Source of the DNA: Chitinophaga pollutisoli | Lineage (GTDB): Bacteria > Bacteroidota > Bacteroidia > Chitinophagales > Chitinophagaceae | Direction of reading: 5' to 3' | DNA length: 64,000 bases | NCBI RefSeq assembly: GCF_038396755.1 | Contig: NZ_CP149822.1 | Coordinates: forward strand, 1,984,001 to 2,048,000 | In this document: positions 19,051 through 27,695 of the stretch, in pieces | Layout: each line of letters begins with the position of its first letter | Position numbering within the stretch: position 1 is the first letter of the stretch | The notes under the pieces: model-generated | Seen by the model: only the letters and a program-made list of their open reading frames with translations | Told to the model about the DNA's origin: nothing | Databases searched by the model: none | Translations under genes and position numbers: made by a program

Positions 19051-22000
19051 TCAGAATGTGTAACCGATAGAGAGGCTGAACGAGGTACCCACTTTACGGA
19101 TGAAGGTGTCCTGGTCGCCGATCCTGCGTTTGGTTTTCCCGCCGTCCGCGCTTTCCAGGTATCCTGCTTCGTACTTCTGCGAGAAGCCGAATTTCCATTC
19201 ATAGATATCGTTCCACTCTGTGGCGGGGATCGCGGAAGTTGCCATGCCGGCCCATTTATCCTGAAACTTGTAGGTATCGTCGCTGTTGATGTAAAAGCGG
19301 TAAGCGCTGTTGGTAAGATTGCTCATATTGAGGCGCACCATCAGCTGCCTGTTTTTGAGGAAGGCGTAGCTCAGCTGTGCATCGAGCTGATCGCGGGGGC
19401 GTTCGTACTCCACGATATTGGGTGACAAACCGGTGGTGAAGGTTTTGTAGCCCATGTGGTTGAACGCCAGGTTGGCGCCGAGGCGCTTGCCTGCGTATTG
19501 CATGGCGATGTTATACAACACGGGCACCTGACCATAGAGGGGCCGTTTTTCCTTCATCAGCTTCTTGGTGCGGTAGGAATATTTGTAACCATATTTATCG
19601 TCCGCCAGCCCCTGCCCGCCGAACTGGGCAGCCTGTACCGTCGAAGTCTGCATCGTTATATTGCCGCTCAGGTAGATATCCTGCAGGAACTTCCAGGCGG
19701 GATTGATGAATCCGAAGTTTTTGCGGATATCAAATTCCCATCCATGCACTTTAGCCCATTCGGAGTTATTGGTTTTAACATATACCCTGCCGGTGGCATC
19801 GGGCTGGTCGCGATAGATCTCAACCGGTTTATCAAAGTATTTATAGAAATAGCCGAAGGAGATGACTTCACCAGGATTGGGATACCATTCCAGGCGCAGG
19901 TCATAGTGGTCGATGAGGGTAGACAGTACGCCTTCGTTCATCCGATAGGCCCCCAGCGTGGGGTCATAGCGGATCATGCGGGAGTTTTCGATCAGCGAAG
20001 GGCGTACTACGCTTTGGGCGTATGCCCCGCGGATGTTGAAATCCCTGAACGGGGTGACAGTCAGGCTGGCAGAAGGCAGGTAGCGCCAGGCCGTTTCTTC
20101 GTTGGTCGGGTCGGCGAAGGCGCTGACGATCTTCCCGGTTTCCGGGTCTACATACCGGGTCTTTGCGCCTTCATTGATCAGCGTTTCGATCAGGAGATCG
20201 TTGGCGCCGTTGCGGATGCGTTCATATTTATAATATTCGGCACGCACACCCCATACCAGGCGCAGCCAATCGGTGAAGCGGTTATCGAGCATGAGGTAAA
20301 CCGCCTTATTGGTATTTTCCCCTTCATAACCGCTGCGTGAGAAAGCAGCGGGGTAATACAGGAGGTCATTCAGCGGGTCTTTGTACTCCAGGAACTTATT
20401 CCATTCCTGTACTGGCATAAATCCATATACTCCGTTGGATGTGGGCAATACACCTATCGGGAGCACCATCCAGTCATAAAATCCCTGACGGTGCATATAC
20501 TGAAATCCCGCTTTGGCGATCTGTTTATGTCCCAACAATTTGGCCTGGTAGCTGAGGGCGCCTTCCGCGATACGGTTGGTTTCTTCATACAGGTATTGCG
20601 CACGGTTAAAGGTACCGGTGCCGGGTTGGTTGATAGCGGAAGGGCCTACATTGTAGACCGTCTCGTTCAGGGTCTTAATGGGTGCCAGCCAGGCTTCCAC
20701 CGCATCCTTCTCCACGTTGGTCAGCTTGTTACGCGCAACGTTCCATTCGAATCGGAAATTGCCGAAGGTATGATCGCCGTTGATGCGGTTCTGCAACATA
20801 TCCATGAACTTAGGGCGATCATACTCACGGATAGCAGGAAGCTCGCCGTAACCGATCTCATTGCCCCAGCCAACAATCCGGGAGAACTGGTTATTGAAAA
20901 CGCGGGAGTAAAAGTTGCGTACGGTGATCTTGTGTTTTTTGGAACTCCAGCCCGCATTCAGCAAAGCCCCCCAGGTCGTATTAAAATTATACTGGGTGGA
21001 ATAGGTCGGATCTATTTCCGCGCCTGTAACAGCGTCATATACACGGTTATTCAGCTTCTCCCAATTCCCCCTTTCAAAATGGGAGATATCATCAATCGAC
21101 TGCTCATTCCGGTAGCTGATGGAACCAACGAAACCGATGCGGCTATTTTTGATATTGTAGCTCCTTCCGAGACTGAACTGGTAGTTCTGTCCAGGTGCGG
21201 CTTTGTAGCGGCGGGTTCCCATCCGCTCCAGTCCACCAATCCTCTTATTCTGCTCCGCGATCTGCTCCGGTTTAATCAGCGTCTGACCGGGTTCCGGGGT
21301 AGCGTAGGGATTATTGGGGTTGTAGTTCCTGCCGTCGAACAGGATCATGTTGTCGGGAAAGTGTTCACGGCCGCCATCGTCGAATCCGAGGTAGTCGGTC
21401 TTACCGCGTCCGTAACCCAGGAATTCTTTCCCGGTAACGCCGGAAATATATTTACTGCCTACGCTGATAGTGGTAAAGTTCTGATGAGGGATGGCGAAAG
21501 TATTTACCTGGACGAGACCGCCGCCGAAGCCGAAGCTCATGTCTGGCGTGGAGGTCTTGGACACCACTACGTTATCGATCAGGTTATTGGGAATGATATC
21601 AAACTCGAAATCCCGAACCTGCACGTCTGTACTGGGCAGGATGGCCCCGTCCATCATCGCGAGGTTGTACCGTTCCGCGATACCGCGGATCACGACGCGG
21701 CGGTTATCATTGGTGCTGACGCCGGAGATCCTTTTGAGGGTTTCGCCGATATGCTTGTCGGGCAGCACGGAGATCTGTTCGCGGCTGATACCGTTTGAAA
21801 TACCGGCTTCATTTTTCTGCCGGGCGTACAACGACGCTACAGACTCACGGCTGGCGGAAGAGGTAACCACCACCCCGCTCAGGGTACTTTTCTGCCTTTT
21901 CAGCGTTACGTTCAGATCGAAGGTCTGCCCGTCTTTCACTACGATATCCGTGATGCGTTTGGCGCCGTAGCCGATGGAAGATATTTCCGCCTCGTACTTC

Positions 22001-22485
22001 CCGGGCGGCAGGGCAATGACGAAAGAGCCGTCCGCCTTGGTGGTGGTACCCTTATTCCCCACGCGAACGGTTACGAAAGGAAGTGCCTCACCGCTGGATT
22101 CGTCGATCACCTTGCCAGAGATGCGGCCGTCCGCCCGTTGCGTAACCGGCGCCGGTGCGTCGTTAACGGCAACCGGTTTGAGAATGATAGCGCCCATATC
22201 GCTGGCGCTGTGTGTAATACCCAGCGCAGATTGCAGGGTGTTCAATAATTCTTTGATGGAAGGATGGCCGTTTTTAAAATGCAGGGGTTGCTCCAGCCGT
22301 CCGCTCACTTCCTTTCCGAAAGTAAACTGAACGGACTCCGCCTTTTCGATCAGGGCGATCACTTCCTTCCCTTTCAGCTCAGTCCTGGGCAGCGTGATCA
22401 GCCGGGCCATATCCTGGGCCCTTGAGCCGCCGGAAGCCAGCAGACCGGCAATAAAAACAACGATACAATGTATCTTGATTTGCAT
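19051..22485 (-). CDS. TonB-dependent outer-membrane receptor with STN signalling domain
   Basis: A 1144-residue receptor: signal peptide (to about residue 23), STN domain (about 30-105, with KEVIALIEKAESVQFTFGKE), carboxypeptidase-like regulatory fold (about 120-200: ISGKVIDESSGEALPFVTV), then plug (about 225-330: ISREQISVLPDKHIGETLKR, RRVVIRGIAERYNLAMMDG) and barrel ending in a terminal aromatic residue (SIGYTF). It lacks the SusC-type plug signature and has no SusD next to it, so it more likely takes up a siderophore, protein-derived or other non-glycan ligand. The STN domain and the upstream FecR and sigma genes make this a transenvelope signalling receptor: ligand binding should release the sigma factor. 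Confidence 0.9.
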   Translation of the reverse strand: MQIKIHCIVVFIAGLLASGGSRAQDMARLITLPRTELKGKEVIALIEKAESVQFTFGKEVSGRLEQPLHFKNGHPSIKELLNTLQSALGITHSASDMGAIILKPVAVNDAPAPVTQRADGRISGKVIDESSGEALPFVTVRVGNKGTTTKADGSFVIALPPGKYEAEISSIGYGAKRITDIVVKDGQTFDLNVTLKRQKSTLSGVVVTSSASRESVASLYARQKNEAGISNGISREQISVLPDKHIGETLKRISGVSTNDNRRVVIRGIAERYNLAMMDGAILPSTDVQVRDFEFDIIPNNLIDNVVVSKTSTPDMSFGFGGGLVQVNTFAIPHQNFTTISVGSKYISGVTGKEFLGYGRGKTDYLGFDDGGREHFPDNMILFDGRNYNPNNPYATPEPGQTLIKPEQIAEQNKRIGGLERMGTRRYKAAPGQNYQFSLGRSYNIKNSRIGFVGSISYRNEQSIDDISHFERGNWEKLNNRVYDAVTGAEIDPTYSTQYNFNTTWGALLNAGWSSKKHKITVRNFYSRVFNNQFSRIVGWGNEIGYGELPAIREYDRPKFMDMLQNRINGDHTFGNFRFEWNVARNKLTNVEKDAVEAWLAPIKTLNETVYNVGPSAINQPGTGTFNRAQYLYEETNRIAEGALSYQAKLLGHKQIAKAGFQYMHRQGFYDWMVLPIGVLPTSNGVYGFMPVQEWNKFLEYKDPLNDLLYYPAAFSRSGYEGENTNKAVYLMLDNRFTDWLRLVWGVRAEYYKYERIRNGANDLLIETLINEGAKTRYVDPETGKIVSAFADPTNEETAWRYLPSASLTVTPFRDFNIRGAYAQSVVRPSLIENSRMIRYDPTLGAYRMNEGVLSTLIDHYDLRLEWYPNPGEVISFGYFYKYFDKPVEIYRDQPDATGRVYVKTNNSEWAKVHGWEFDIRKNFGFINPAWKFLQDIYLSGNITMQTSTVQAAQFGGQGLADDKYGYKYSYRTKKLMKEKRPLYGQVPVLYNIAMQYAGKRLGANLAFNHMGYKTFTTGLSPNIVEYERPRDQLDAQLSYAFLKNRQLMVRLNMSNLTNSAYRFYINSDDTYKFQDKWAGMATSAIPATEWNDIYEWKFGFSQKYEAGYLESADGGKTKRRIGDQDTFIRKVGTSFSLSIGYTF

Positions 22486-22575
22486 AACTTTAGGTGATTA
22501 AATGTTGCTTCGCTTTTTGGTGCGGTACGTTTAACAATGGCTGTCCTGGGTGGTGAGATACCCCGGCAGCGTGAG

Positions 22576-22606
22576 CCGGCCTGCTACCACAGGCCGGTTT
22601 CTTTTT
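22576..22606 (+). terminator. Terminator-like hairpin antisense to the operon
   Basis: Perfect 8-bp stem CCGGCCTG / CAGGCCGG with a 6-base loop, followed on the plus strand by TTTCTTTTT. It lies in the 163-base gap between fecR and the receptor gene, both on the minus strand, and has no U-run in their direction. It could end an antisense transcript or act as an mRNA processing or stability hairpin in the operon. Confidence 0.5.
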
Positions 22607-22648
22607 GGCGTAATTCTCAGTGCATGCGTTCGATAGCTTTTAGCGTGG

Positions 22649-23587
22649 TTAGTAAATAATGATGTTGTTACGGTCCTTTTTATAGCGGAAACCCAGCGTC
22701 TGCGAGAGTAACGAGACCGCTTCCCCGGCAGAAAGGTTCCTGAGGCGGATGGTGACGGGTTCCGTTTTCCATTTTTCGTTGGTAATGGTGATGGGGATGT
22801 TGTACCAGCCGGACAATGCCTGCACTACCTCTTCCAGCGGCTCCTGGTGGAAGACCATGCCTTTATTCCACCATTCACAGAGCATGGCGGCATTCACGTC
22901 ATCGATAGAGAAGTCTTGCCGCTGCACATGCAGCCTAAGCCGTTTGCCGGGCGTCAGCTCAGCCAGCGGGCGACCGTCGAAATGCACGCCAACTTTACCC
23001 GTTCGCACAGTTATGGCGGCATGCAGGCTGTCGGTCGCCATCACTTCGAAGGATGTGCCCAGTACTTTGGTGACTATCTTTCCCGATGTCACCTGGAATG
23101 GCCGGGCAGCATCGGCCTTCACTTCGAAGAACACCCGTCCGGTTAGTGCGATGCGCCGGTCTTTGGTATTGTAATCGTCGGGAATGGTCAGCGTGGCACC
23201 GGGGAACAGATGGGCCACGGTGCTATCGGGCAGGGTTACTTTCTTGTGGGAACCCGGTTGGGCAGAAATAGTCTGGACTACGGGCAGGTGGTCGGTTGCA
23301 GGCCGCAGCCAAAGGGCGCACGCGATCAGGATTGCCACGGCTGCCGCATAGGCCAGCCATTTGCTGGAAACAGGGAAAATCCGCGCGGGCCTGGCGGACT
23401 GCCAACCGGCGCGCGCGGCGAAGGACTGCCACAAGCGGTCATGTACCGCGTTTTGGGTTTCGGGGGCGAGGGATTGGAGGTCTTCCGGCCGTTGCTGCAG
23501 CCACTGCTCCACCCAGGATTTTTCCGGATCGGTAGCCGTACCAGCGAGGTACCTGTCGATGATGTCTCCCAATTGTTCGATGTTCAT
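22649..23587 (-). CDS. FecR-family anti-sigma factor
   Basis: Inner-membrane sigma regulator of 312 residues: cytoplasmic N-terminal sigma-binding part (about 1-70), one membrane span (about 75-93, WLAYAAAVAILIACALWL), then the periplasmic FecR domain (KKVTLPDSTVAHLFPGATL, RIALTGRVFFEVKADAARPF, VLGTSFEVMA) and a C-terminal DUF4974-type domain (EEVVQALSGWYNIPITI, SLLSQTLGFRY). It relays the state of the STN-type receptor encoded downstream to the sigma factor encoded 96 bases upstream. Confidence 0.93.
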   Translation of the reverse strand: MNIEQLGDIIDRYLAGTATDPEKSWVEQWLQQRPEDLQSLAPETQNAVHDRLWQSFAARAGWQSARPARIFPVSSKWLAYAAAVAILIACALWLRPATDHLPVVQTISAQPGSHKKVTLPDSTVAHLFPGATLTIPDDYNTKDRRIALTGRVFFEVKADAARPFQVTSGKIVTKVLGTSFEVMATDSLHAAITVRTGKVGVHFDGRPLAELTPGKRLRLHVQRQDFSIDDVNAAMLCEWWNKGMVFHQEPLEEVVQALSGWYNIPITITNEKWKTEPVTIRLRNLSAGEAVSLLSQTLGFRYKKDRNNIIIY

Positions 23588-23683
23588 ATGGCAAGGAAGG
23601 TTTTCGTCCCTACCTATATGCGTGTGAAAGGGGTGATTTCAACCATCGGCAAATGTTACCAAATCATTACCAAAATGGATGGC

Positions 23684-24262
23684 TTAGAAATGCTGGAAGA
23701 AAATAGCCGTGAGCATGGCTTCTTTGAGATGTTTGCGGAGTTTGTGATAGCTGGCATTCAGCTGGTTACGGACCGTTTGTTCGGAGACGTCGAGGAGCCG
23801 GGAGATTTCCCTGACGGAGAGGTCTTTTTCCTGCCGGAGGCGGTACACCTGCTGCATTTTCTCCGGCAGTCGTGATACTTCCGCCTCTACGAGCGACTGG
23901 AATTCCTTCAGCTGAAGGGGATCGAGGAATGAGATGAAGGCAGGCAGGACGGTTTTCTCCAGTTCTTCCTTCCTGCCTGCCAATTTACTGGCCCTGGAGA
24001 GGAAGGCCAGCACTTCATATTGCACAGCAGCGTGGAGATAAGCGGCCAGGGTGGTGGTTATGTTGACGGTCGCTCGGCGCGACCAGAGGCTGATCATTAC
24101 ATCCTGCACAACATCCTGCGCATCGGATTCGGATGGCAGGCGGTTGAGGGCGTACACGTAGAGCTTTTCCCAGTACCGGTCGAACAGGACTTTAAAGGCA
24201 GCGCCATCGTCCTGGCGGACACGTTGCCATATATCTAAATCAGTAAGCGCGCATGTCTGCAT
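23684..24262 (-). CDS. ECF RNA polymerase sigma factor
   Basis: Extracytoplasmic-function sigma-70 protein of the Bacteroidota type, about 192 residues from the chosen start. Region 2 contains FKVLFDRYWEKLYVYALNRL and AQDVVQDVMISLWSRR; region 4 contains EVSRLPEKMQQVYRLRQEKD, then LSVREISRLLDVSEQTVRNQL. I chose the ATG at 24262 (MQTCALTDLDIW), since the 52 residues ahead of it in the open frame show no sigma-factor sequence. It heads the operon with FecR, the TonB receptor and two lipoproteins and should direct expression of that receptor. No clear promoter is seen in the 157-base upstream gap. Confidence 0.92.
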   Translation of the reverse strand: MQTCALTDLDIWQRVRQDDGAAFKVLFDRYWEKLYVYALNRLPSESDAQDVVQDVMISLWSRRATVNITTTLAAYLHAAVQYEVLAFLSRASKLAGRKEELEKTVLPAFISFLDPLQLKEFQSLVEAEVSRLPEKMQQVYRLRQEKDLSVREISRLLDVSEQTVRNQLNASYHKLRKHLKEAMLTAIFFQHF

Positions 24263-24419
24263 AAAAACAAAACATTGGAAAAGGCCGCCTAAAAGTACAC
24301 GACTTTCCAACATGCGGATCTGTTCGCCGAAAATTTCATTATCATATAACTCAGCCGCCTGCGGCCCCTGGAGTTGCAGGGCGAGCACCTTGGAACGATT
24401 ACCGATTTCCCCGGTCACC

Positions 24420-24929
24420 TCAGTGCGGTAGTTTCTCCCTAAAATATCCGTACGTCCATGTGCCGGCGATAGCGCTCAGCAGGACTACCGCCACAACCAG
24501 GGCCCCGGTTCCGATCTGGGCGAACAAAGGCCCGGGGCATGCGCCGGTGAGCGCCCATCCCAAACCGAAAATGAATCCTCCATAGATCTGCCCTTTATTG
24601 AATTTCTTGGGATGAAATTCGATCTGCTCTCCATGAATCGTTTTTATTTTTAATTTTTTGATCAGCCAAACGGAAATGGCACCGACCACAATGGCCGTAC
24701 CGATAACCCCGTACATATGAAAGCTTTGCATCCTGAACATCTCCTGGATACGGAACCAGCTGATGATTTCAGCCTTTACGAAAACGACACCAAACAGTAT
24801 TCCCACTGCAAGGTATTTAAGATTATACCACCAGGGATGCACTTTTTGGGATTCGTTAATGCAAATCGTATCCTGTGAACGTATTTCCATGTCGCTTTGC
24901 TGCGCTGTCTTATATGTAGTTGAATCCAT
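24420..24929 (-). CDS. YeeE/YedE-type membrane protein (DUF6691-like), second half of a sulfur transporter pair
   Basis: A 169-residue integral membrane protein with about four hydrophobic segments and the conserved FGLGWALTGACPGPLFAQIG motif, whose Cys is typical of YeeE/YedE (thiosulfate or polysulfide transport) proteins. I chose the start at 24929 (MDSTTYK) because the open frame ahead of it overlaps the previous gene without membrane-protein features. It follows another YeeE/YedE protein by about 11 bases. In many Bacteroidota such two-gene pairs sit beside persulfide dioxygenase and rhodanese genes, as here, so import of a reduced sulfur species for detoxification or use is likely. Confidence 0.82.
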   Translation of the reverse strand: MDSTTYKTAQQSDMEIRSQDTICINESQKVHPWWYNLKYLAVGILFGVVFVKAEIISWFRIQEMFRMQSFHMYGVIGTAIVVGAISVWLIKKLKIKTIHGEQIEFHPKKFNKGQIYGGFIFGLGWALTGACPGPLFAQIGTGALVVAVVLLSAIAGTWTYGYFREKLPH

Positions 24930-24940
24930 GTTTTCTAATT

Positions 24941-25500
24941 TTACAATTGAAGGATGAAAGGCAAGATCAGATTTGCCATGATAAAACCGCCAGCCATGAA
25001 CATGATCGTGGCAACTAACGAGGGCCATTGAAGATTACTCAATCCCATTATAGAATGCCCGGATGTGCAACCGCCGGCATATCGCGTACCGAATCCTACC
25101 AGGAATCCGCCCCCTACCAGCATAATCAGCCCCCTCAAACTGAAAAGGCTCCCGAAGGAAAAAGTTCTGCCGGCAGCAGGCCCGTGTGATCTGATATCCC
25201 GTAACCAGCCAGTTCACTGGCGAGCGCGGGATGGATTTCGACCGGACTGATGTTGGGAATCAACTGAGCAGCTATAATGGCCCCCACGATGATCCCTCCC
25301 ACAAAGAAGAAATTCCATATTTCCTTTCTCCAATCATATTGAAAAAACTTGATACCGGAAGGGAAACAGGCCGCGCATGCATGGCGGAGATTGGCGGAAA
25401 TACCAAAATGTTTGTTGCCCAGTATCAATAGCGCCGGTACGATAAGCCCGATCAAGGCTCCAGCAATATACCATGGCCAGGGTTGTTGTAAGACATGCAT
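24941..25500 (-). pseudogene. YeeE/YedE family sulfur transporter subunit, frameshifted
   Basis: Membrane protein that should be about 187 residues. The first part (25500 to 25135) has [40 protein letters not shown] and [12 protein letters not shown]. The second (25138 to 24941) has [20 protein letters not shown] followed by [16 protein letters not shown], the family hallmark with its conserved Cys. The frame breaks at a TTTT run on the minus strand (about 25145-25148); one extra T joins the parts as [10 protein letters not shown]. Without it the protein stops as AFSV. A GTGA-N6-TCAC site lies 50 bases upstream of the start. May be a sequencing error rather than a real break. Confidence 0.82.
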
Positions 25501-25549
25501 TATTTATTGTGTTTATTTTGCAAGTTAATGGGTAAATGAGGCGCCGTCG

Positions 25550-25563
25550 GTGACCTGAATCAC
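25550..25563. promoter_or_regulatory. Crp/Fnr-like palindromic operator upstream of the YeeE/YedE pair
   Basis: GTGACCTGAATCAC fits GTGA-N6-TCAC. It lies 21-22 bases upstream of a -7-like TTAACTTG (minus strand, 25521-25528), matching the layout of the two sites near 27.6 kb. Confidence 0.6.
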
Positions 25564-25582
25564 TGACCGGCAGCCCGGCACA

Positions 25583-25789
25583 TCAGCGGCAACGCGACCG
25601 GCCTCTCACCGGGCACGACGCACCGCTGCAACAGCCTGCGTTAAAAATACCCATCAACATGAGCATCACGCCTGCAACACCCAGCAGCAATTGCTGGTCG
25701 ACAATAGCATAAATCACCGCAGCCAAACCGACCGCCAACCTGACGAACCGCATAATTGTCCAGTTCTTTAATTGGAATAAATTTTTCAT
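25583..25789 (-). CDS. DUF2892-type small membrane protein
   Basis: A 68-residue protein with a basic start (MKNLFQLKNWTIMRFVRL) and two hydrophobic segments (AVGLAAVIYAIVD, LLLGVAGVMLMLMGIFNAG), ending in a Cys-rich tail (CCSGASCPVRGRSRCR). This matches the DUF2892 membrane module that in YgaP is fused to a rhodanese domain; here it is a separate gene 10 bases after a single-domain rhodanese, so the two may function as a split YgaP-like pair. The Cys cluster could take part in sulfur or persulfide exchange (inference). Confidence 0.8.
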   Translation of the reverse strand: MKNLFQLKNWTIMRFVRLAVGLAAVIYAIVDQQLLLGVAGVMLMLMGIFNAGCCSGASCPVRGRSRCR

Positions 25790-25799
25790 TGATAGTGCT

Positions 25800-26093
25800 T
25801 TAATGGTTTCCTTTTTCCAACAAGGCAGACTGCAATGCCGCTATACCGCCGCCGTTGTAGATTTCTTTATAACCCTCTTTTTGTAATTGAGAAACAGCCA
25901 TTCCACTCCGGCTGCCGCTTCTGCAATAAAATATTACCGGCTTTTCACCGAGGCCGCGTATCTCCTGCTTTCTGTTGAAAATATCAGGGAGCGGAATATT
26001 GAGGGCACCCGGAATATGGCCTTCCTGGTATTCATCCGGTGTTCTGACGTCGACGAAAATTGTTGTATCGTCTATTAACTCTGCTATTTTCAT
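25800..26093 (-). CDS. Single-domain rhodanese sulfurtransferase
   Basis: Small rhodanese of about 97 residues (103 from an alternative ATG at 26111). Motifs: FVDVRTPDEYQEGHIPGALN, and the active-site loop YCRSGSRSG carrying the persulfide-forming Cys. Transfers sulfane sulfur between acceptors in the cytoplasm. It lies 45 bases or less downstream of the dioxygenase-rhodanese fusion and 10 bases upstream of a DUF2892 membrane protein, forming one minus-strand sulfur operon. Confidence 0.9.
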   Translation of the reverse strand: MKIAELIDDTTIFVDVRTPDEYQEGHIPGALNIPLPDIFNRKQEIRGLGEKPVIFYCRSGSRSGMAVSQLQKEGYKEIYNGGGIAALQSALLEKGNH

Positions 26094-26137
26094 AATTTTA
26101 ACTATAAACATGTTGATAAATGATTTTTAAATGGGTT

Positions 26138-27544
26138 TTATTGGGCTACAGGTTTTCCTGCTTCTATCCATTTATGCATACCTGATGCGAAATTCAGGAT
26201 GTTCGTGTAGCCTTTTTTTGCCAGCAGGGAATACCCGATAGATGACCGGTCACCTCCCTGACAATGAATAATTACTTTCTTATCCTTGCTGATTTTGTCG
26301 AGATTATTCAACAGATTGCCGACAAAAACATGTTCAGCCTGCGGAATGTGCCCGGCATTATATTCGGTTGCTCCCCGCAGGTCAACCACCTGTATTCCGT
26401 TTTGTTCATACAGGCTTTCAAATTCATGCAACGATATTAACTGTGCGTGATCGAGCCGCTCACCCGCCTGCTGCCAGATTTCCAGGGAAGGTATATAACC
26501 ATATATGTTATCCAGCCCAATACGCATCAATTTACGGGTCAGATCATCCAACTCGTGGGGCGCAGCAATTAATACAAACGGCGTATCATAATCCAACAGC
26601 CAGCCAGCCCATGTATTGAAGGAATTATTGTGCTGGATATTGATACTGCCCGGGATATATCCTTTGGCGAACTCAGACTTATTCCGGGTATCGATTACTA
26701 TATATCCTTTTTCGCGCGCGGATTTCAGTTCTGTATAATTTAATTCCCTGATCTCCGGCACCTTCGTCAGCAATGGCCGGGACACCTTGTTGAGTTGCTT
26801 CATCTTCGCAAAATAACGGGGTGGCTCGGGTTGGTCCGCCAACAGATACCGGACGAAACCTGCTTCATCTTCTTCAAACCGGAATGCCCAGTTTCTTACA
26901 ATTTCATATCCGGTAGTGGTGGAAGGCACTGTTCCCAGCGCCTTGCCGCAGGCAGAGCCGGCTCCATGGCCGGGCCATACCTGAACGAAAGGTGGTAAGG
27001 CACTGAATTTTTTAAGCGAAGCGAACATCTGGTGCGCTCCCGCCTCCTGCGTCCCTTTAAGACCGGCGGCCTTTTCTAAAAGATCGGGCCGGCCGATATC
27101 TCCTACAAATACGAAGTCCCCGGTAAACAACATGACGGGCGCTTCACTTGCCGGATGATCGGTTAGCAGGAAGCTAATGCTTTCCGGGGTATGTCCGGGT
27201 GTATGCAGTACGTCAAATGTGAGGTTTCCCAATTGAATCCTGCTGCCGTCTTTCAGCCCAATGTGATCAAACTCATATTGCCAGTCAGGTCCGCCTTCAT
27301 CGGACAGATACAGGTCCGCACCGGTGAGTGCAGACAATTCTCTCGCTCCAGAGAGGAAATCGGCATGGATATGCGTTTCCATAACATGGGTGATTTTCAT
27401 TTTCTGCTCCTGTGCGATTTGTATGTAAGTGTCTACATCCCTTTTAGGGTCGATTACCGCGGCGATACCAGCCTTCTGACAACCGATGAAGTAGCTCCCC
27501 TGTGCGAGGCCCCGATCATAAATATGTTGAAAATACATCGTCAA
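26138..27544 (-). CDS. CstB-like persulfide dioxygenase: metallo-beta-lactamase domain plus two rhodanese domains
   Basis: A 468-residue fusion. Residues about 1-230 are an MBL-fold persulfide dioxygenase domain with THIHADFLSG as the metal motif (Phe where classical glyoxalase II-type proteins have His, as in many rhodanese-linked homologues), HTPGHTPES and WPGHGAGSACG. The first rhodanese domain (about 270-360, VIDTRNKSEFAKGYIPGSIN) has no Cys in its loop (VLIAAP) and is probably structural. The second (about 375-465) has the active-site loop HCQGGDRSS. This order equals that of staphylococcal CstB, which oxidises persulfides to thiosulfate. It is divergent from a TauE-type exporter across a region with two Crp/Fnr-like sites. 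Confidence 0.9.
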   Translation of the reverse strand: MTMYFQHIYDRGLAQGSYFIGCQKAGIAAVIDPKRDVDTYIQIAQEQKMKITHVMETHIHADFLSGARELSALTGADLYLSDEGGPDWQYEFDHIGLKDGSRIQLGNLTFDVLHTPGHTPESISFLLTDHPASEAPVMLFTGDFVFVGDIGRPDLLEKAAGLKGTQEAGAHQMFASLKKFSALPPFVQVWPGHGAGSACGKALGTVPSTTTGYEIVRNWAFRFEEDEAGFVRYLLADQPEPPRYFAKMKQLNKVSRPLLTKVPEIRELNYTELKSAREKGYIVIDTRNKSEFAKGYIPGSINIQHNNSFNTWAGWLLDYDTPFVLIAAPHELDDLTRKLMRIGLDNIYGYIPSLEIWQQAGERLDHAQLISLHEFESLYEQNGIQVVDLRGATEYNAGHIPQAEHVFVGNLLNNLDKISKDKKVIIHCQGGDRSSIGYSLLAKKGYTNILNFASGMHKWIEAGKPVAQ

Positions 27545-27590
27545 TTATTTTTTGTTTCCACAAAGATCGAACACCATTCTTTTACCGTCG

Positions 27591-27604
27591 GTGATATGTG
27601 TCAC
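27591..27604. promoter_or_regulatory. Crp/Fnr-like operator for the persulfide dioxygenase operon
   Basis: GTGATATGTGTCAC (GTGA-N6-TCAC) placed exactly 22 bases upstream of GATCTTTG, a near match to the -7 box TANNTTTG, on the minus strand at 27561-27568. Confidence 0.65.
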
Positions 27605-27635
27605 ACACCGGGCATCAATACCGGTATGGGGCGTG

Positions 27636-27649
27636 GTGACTTGGGTCAC
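27636..27649. promoter_or_regulatory. Crp/Fnr-like operator for the TauE/SafE gene
   Basis: GTGACTTGGGTCAC (GTGA-N6-TCAC) placed exactly 22 bases upstream of CAACTTTG, a near match to TANNTTTG, on the plus strand at 27672-27679. This mirrors the other divergent promoter. Confidence 0.65.
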
Positions 27650-27695
27650 TGACGAAAAGTGCGATGATTGTCAACTTTGCAAAAAACATCATTAC

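Noticed and set aside
24263..24418. N-terminal extension of the sigma factor to 24418
   Set aside because: The added 52 residues are unlike sigma factors; the family begins a few residues before LDIWQRVRQDD, so 24262 fits.
27552..27695. 48-residue extension of the TauE protein
   Set aside because: It crosses both palindromic operators and the promoter boxes, and lacks membrane-protein character.
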